Below are positions 61,188-64,000 of a DNA stretch of 64,000 nucleotides, piece by piece. Both the position numbers and the translations under genes were made by a program. The first letter of the stretch is position 1. Each line of letters begins with the position of its first letter. Source of the DNA: Verrucomicrobiaceae bacterium UBA1938 (GTDB taxonomy: Bacteria > Verrucomicrobiota > Verrucomicrobiia > Verrucomicrobiales > Verrucomicrobiaceae); contig DDFC01000042.1 in assembly GCA_002336895.1 (NCBI GenBank), forward strand, positions 186,001 through 250,000. The letters are read 5' to 3'. The notes under the pieces were generated by a model, which searched no databases, was not told where the DNA came from, and was given only the letters and a program-made list of their open reading frames with translations.

Positions 61188-62345
61188 TCAGGCGCGCGGA
61201 CGCAGGCGCTGGCGGATTTTTTCCAGATCTGGGTGCGCCATGAGGCGGGTGAGCTGCTGCTTGAACTCGGCGATGGGGAAGGTCCAGTTGCTGCGGTTAT
61301 TGCCTTCGGCTTCCATGGAGCGGGAGCAGAGGGTGATGGCCTTGTTTTCGCAGGCGAGGGCGGAGATGGTGGTGTGGCCGTTGCCCATGTGACCGTCGAT
61401 GGAGGTGCCGGGCACCAGGGAGACGATCAGGTTGTCGCGCATGAAGATGTTGTTGCAGAGGCCCTGGCCGATGGGGCCCATGACGACGGGGGCGGCGCTG
61501 AAGAGCTGGATCTGCTCCTGCAGGCTGTGCTGGCCGAGGTGGATGACGCGCACGTCTCCGAGGATCTCACGGGCGCCCTCGACGACCTCTTCTTCATTGA
61601 GGAGACGTTTGTCTGGGGCGTCGGTGCGGGAGATGAAGAGGCTGCTGCCGGAGGCGGTGGCACCGCCGAGGCGAAGAGCGCCATCGCGGACGGCGCGGCA
61701 AAGGTCCACGCTGACGAGGGCGTGGGCGCCGTAGATGTGGGGCAGGTAGAGGAGATCCTCCACGAGCAGGGTGCCCTGGGTGCCCTCGATGACGCGCTCT
61801 GGGTCGTGGCCGACCATGCCGATGTAGCGCTTCTGCCAGCGGGCGTGACCGGGGGCCACGAGGATGCGGTGGTCGGGGTGCTGCTCCAGCAGGGGGGCGG
61901 CCTCCAGCAGACGTGGCAGGTGCTGCATGAGGAAGTGGCCGCGGTTTTCGTGGTTGCGGCCGGTGAGATGAAAGACGGTGCCGGAGATCTTGCGGGCCAG
62001 CAGGGGCAGGGGGCGGCGCACCTTCATGCGGTGGAGCAGGTGCTCGTGCGGGTAGAAGGTGGGCAGGAAGAGGCTGCCGTCTGAGAGGAAGATCTGGCCG
62101 GTGTCTCCGACGACGTAGGCGTTTTTGATGCGGTAGCAGGGCACGTCCGGCCACTCGTGCTTGATCTGCTTTTCGGGGAGGTTGTAAAAGTCCGCCTCCA
62201 CGGAGTTGTCGATCATGGCCTGCCCGGCCTTCTGCAGGGGGATCTTTTCCACGCCGGGTCCCTCGGAGACCGCCTTCAACTTGATGCCCAGAGTTTTGCG
62301 CAAAAACTCGGCTGATTCATGAAGGGTGCGGATGGGGGAGTTCAC
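61188..62345 (-). CDS. Glycosyltransferase family 61 protein
   Basis: This 385-residue protein matches the DUF563/GT61 family. Blocks are FHLTGRNHENRGHFLMQHLP (family N-H-F-W/L-like motif), HDPERVIEGTQGTLLVEDLL, SGSSLFISRTDAPDKRLLNE (the S-R-D/R-L-NE signature) and FSAAPVVMGPIGQGLCNNIF near residue 310, where G-P-x-G-x-x-N is typical. Members add pentose or hexose units to glycans. The start is a GTG at 62345. It stands alone between the repeat element and the GT9 gene, on the same strand as the latter. Confidence 0.85.
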   Translation of the reverse strand: MNSPIRTLHESAEFLRKTLGIKLKAVSEGPGVEKIPLQKAGQAMIDNSVEADFYNLPEKQIKHEWPDVPCYRIKNAYVVGDTGQIFLSDGSLFLPTFYPHEHLLHRMKVRRPLPLLARKISGTVFHLTGRNHENRGHFLMQHLPRLLEAAPLLEQHPDHRILVAPGHARWQKRYIGMVGHDPERVIEGTQGTLLVEDLLYLPHIYGAHALVSVDLCRAVRDGALRLGGATASGSSLFISRTDAPDKRLLNEEEVVEGAREILGDVRVIHLGQHSLQEQIQLFSAAPVVMGPIGQGLCNNIFMRDNLIVSLVPGTSIDGHMGNGHTTISALACENKAITLCSRSMEAEGNNRSNWTFPIAEFKQQLTRLMAHPDLEKIRQRLRPRA

Positions 62346-62430
62346 GTTCTATGCGTACGGGTGATGGCCGCAGGCAGAGCGCCGGGGCGGCGGCGGGCGG
62401 ACGCTAGCAAGCGGGTCAGGTGGGGCAAGG

Positions 62431-63495
62431 TCAAACTCGGAGAGCGGGCGCAGGGAAGCGCTGCTGGATGAGCGAGGTGACCTCGGCCACGGAGATGGCG
62501 CTCATGCATTTGACGATCTGGGTCTTGTCGCAGGCCAGTTCCGCGCCGCGAACGGCGATGCAGGCGCAGTCGCGGTGGAGCACGGAGTGCTGATCTCCAT
62601 AAGGCCGCCAGCGCCTGACCTGGGAGGGGCCGAAGAGGATGAAGGCGGGCACACCCACGGCGGAGGCCATGTGTGAGGGGGCGGAGTCCATGCCAAAGAA
62701 GAAGCGGGCCTGACGCATGAAGGCGGCGAGGTGGCGAAGGCTCATGTCTCCGAGGCGGGAGAGGCAGGGCTGGCGCACGAGGCTGACAATATTGCGCGCG
62801 CGCTTGAGCTCATCATTGGAGGGACCGCAGGTGACCACGGGCTGCCAGCCCTGGGTGGTGAGCCAGTCGATGACCTCGGCCACGCGCTCGTCGTGCCAGC
62901 ATTTGAAAAGCCAGCGGGAGGTGGGGTGGACGACGACGAGCTTTTCCAGCGAAACCTGATGCGCGGCCAGCCAGTCGCGTGCGTCCTGCTCCTCGGTGGG
63001 CGTGGGCGGGAAATCGGGATGGATGTCGTAATACGGGATGCCCATGTGCGTGAGGAACTCGCGCTCGTGCTCCATCACGTGGTGGTTGCGGTCGGGCTTG
63101 CCGCCGTAGCCGTTGAAGATATGGGGCTTGAGCTTGGAGCCTGCGGTGACCTGGATGGCCCAGCGGCGGCTGGCGCGGCTGAGGGCGGCGTACCACATGG
63201 CGCGATCGCTCCAAGTGAAGTCCACTACGAGGTCGTAGCCGCCGGAGACCACGGCGCGAGCGACGCGCAGCTCATCGCGCACGCGGGCGAGGCCCTTCAG
63301 TTTGCGGGGGGATTCGATGACCGCATGAATCCAGTCAAAACCGGCGATGAGGTCCCGGCTGCCGGGGGAGACAATGACGTCCAACTCGGCGGCGGGGAAT
63401 GCCGCATGGAGGGCGCGGAATGCGGGCACACCGCAAATGACATCGCCCAGATGCTTGTTTTTGATGGCCAAGATGCGTCGTGGCTGCCAGCTCAT
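62431..63495 (-). CDS. Glycosyltransferase family 9 (heptosyltransferase-like)
   Basis: This 354-residue GT-B enzyme of the ADP-heptose:LPS heptosyltransferase family has the N-terminal phrase RRILAIKNKHLGDVICGVPA, the C-terminal donor part LVVVHPTSRWLFKCWHDERV, and the family motif FGMDSAPSHMASAVGVPAFI near residue 290 (D-S-A-P-x-H). It would add heptose or a related sugar to lipopolysaccharide core or another glycan. The ATG at 63495 is chosen as the family N-terminus starts there; the frame is open upstream without similarity. It diverges from the pyruvyl transferase-like gene. Confidence 0.88.
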   Translation of the reverse strand: MSWQPRRILAIKNKHLGDVICGVPAFRALHAAFPAAELDVIVSPGSRDLIAGFDWIHAVIESPRKLKGLARVRDELRVARAVVSGGYDLVVDFTWSDRAMWYAALSRASRRWAIQVTAGSKLKPHIFNGYGGKPDRNHHVMEHEREFLTHMGIPYYDIHPDFPPTPTEEQDARDWLAAHQVSLEKLVVVHPTSRWLFKCWHDERVAEVIDWLTTQGWQPVVTCGPSNDELKRARNIVSLVRQPCLSRLGDMSLRHLAAFMRQARFFFGMDSAPSHMASAVGVPAFILFGPSQVRRWRPYGDQHSVLHRDCACIAVRGAELACDKTQIVKCMSAISVAEVTSLIQQRFPAPALRV

Positions 63496-63630
63496 GCGGA
63501 GAGTGGGTGAAGGTGGGCGGACGGGCAGGGGCGCATGGCTGACATCATGGCATGAAGCGGGATGCGTGGTGATAGTGTGACGCCCCCGGGCATGCAATCG
63601 AATATTCGACGGTGACCTGCGGGCTGTTTT

Positions 63631-64000
63631 GTGGTTGAAGGGCTGCGCATCCTGCTGCCTGATACCCCTTCCTTTTTCTTTTACCGCATGGTTGTCCACC
63701 ACTACGTCCCCTTTACCAGCAACGTCGGCGATCTGTTTGTACGCGACGGCATTCATCAACGGCTGCGGGAGGTGTTTCCAGGCGTGACCATCGTGGAACT
63801 GCCGGCCAATGACCCGCACAAGAAGTCCGGCGTGGCTGTGGGACTGGAGGGGGCGAACCTGGAGCGCACGAACGCAGAGGCGGATCTCGTCGTGGTGGGG
63901 GGCAGCAACATGTATCAAGGGCCGGACTGGCGCTTCAACACCAATGTGGCCGCCATCGAGCAGCTGAAGGTGCCGCTGGCCTTCATCGGCCTGGGCGTGG
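63631..64000 (+). CDS. Polysaccharide pyruvyl transferase-like protein, N-terminal part only
   Basis: This gene runs off the right edge of the window. Visible residues (~123) begin VVEGLRILLPDTPSFFFYRM from a GTG at 63631, and continue HHYVPFTSNVGDLFVRDGIH and DLVVVGGSNMYQGPDWRFNT. The patterns N-x-GD and VGGSNMY are those of polysaccharide pyruvyl transferases. The GTG is the first start after the in-frame TGA at 63613; an ATG at 63688 is a shorter alternative but would cut the first beta-strand. It diverges from the GT9 gene. No signal peptide is seen, unlike the homologue at 253. Confidence 0.7.
   Translation, partial: MVEGLRILLPDTPSFFFYRMVVHHYVPFTSNVGDLFVRDGIHQRLREVFPGVTIVELPANDPHKKSGVAVGLEGANLERTNAEADLVVVGGSNMYQGPDWRFNTNVAAIEQLKVPLAFIGLGV

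Overview
The window is GC-rich bacterial DNA, densely packed with genes. The style and content suggest a Verrucomicrobiota member, perhaps near Prosthecobacter/Verrucomicrobium. That placement is inferred from gene types and intergenic repeats, because there is no rRNA or tRNA to settle it. I recognise no phage, plasmid, IS element, CRISPR array or tRNA.

1-13.2 kb: the 5' end of a lipoprotein gene; a polysaccharide pyruvyl transferase-family protein with a twin-arginine-like leader; a complete heavy-metal RND efflux operon (adaptor, CzcA/CusA pump, TolC-type channel) on the minus strand; the relic 3' end of an OprB-like porin; and a two-gene operon of large unrecognised envelope proteins.

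13.2-25.2 kb: a 3-hydroxyisobutyrate dehydrogenase-like gene and a low-GC pocket holding a membrane protein with a possible -1 frameshift extension. Then comes a cyanophycin locus. A short and a full-length cyanophycin synthetase flank a DUF1854 gene, an ABC exporter-type transporter and a DUF5009/NagX-like acyltransferase. An HTH/metallo-beta-lactamase protein is transcribed divergently from the short synthetase.

25.2-35 kb: core functions, namely PlsY, GpsA, an RlmI-like methyltransferase, two Dpp/Opp-type permeases, DNA polymerase I and a Kef-type antiporter.

35-64 kb: a surface-glycan region. It holds an MsbA-like exporter, two tandem GT4 paralogues, and a plus-strand operon (UDP-sugar 6-dehydrogenase, epimerase, NeuB, GT-B-like transferase). 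That operon converges on a minus-strand operon (TPP enzyme, Gfo/Idh oxidoreductase, NeuA, NeuC, methyltransferase). Together these two look like a nonulosonic-acid pathway. An accessory pocket of small proteins and repeats follows (49.8-54.1 kb). A second sugar cassette (55.7-60.9 kb) contains E1-alpha and E1-beta TPP subunits, an SDR, a GDP-fucose-synthase/ColC-like reductase and a ColD-like dehydratase. It ends with GT61, GT9 and the start of another pyruvyl-transferase-like gene.

The most unusual signals are the standalone E1-alpha/beta + SDR + Fcl/ColC + ColD-like cassette (a candidate branched or dideoxy-sugar pathway), the two-synthetase cyanophycin locus, a three-copy intergenic element whose stems covary, and an A_AAA_AAC slippery site directly before a stop codon.
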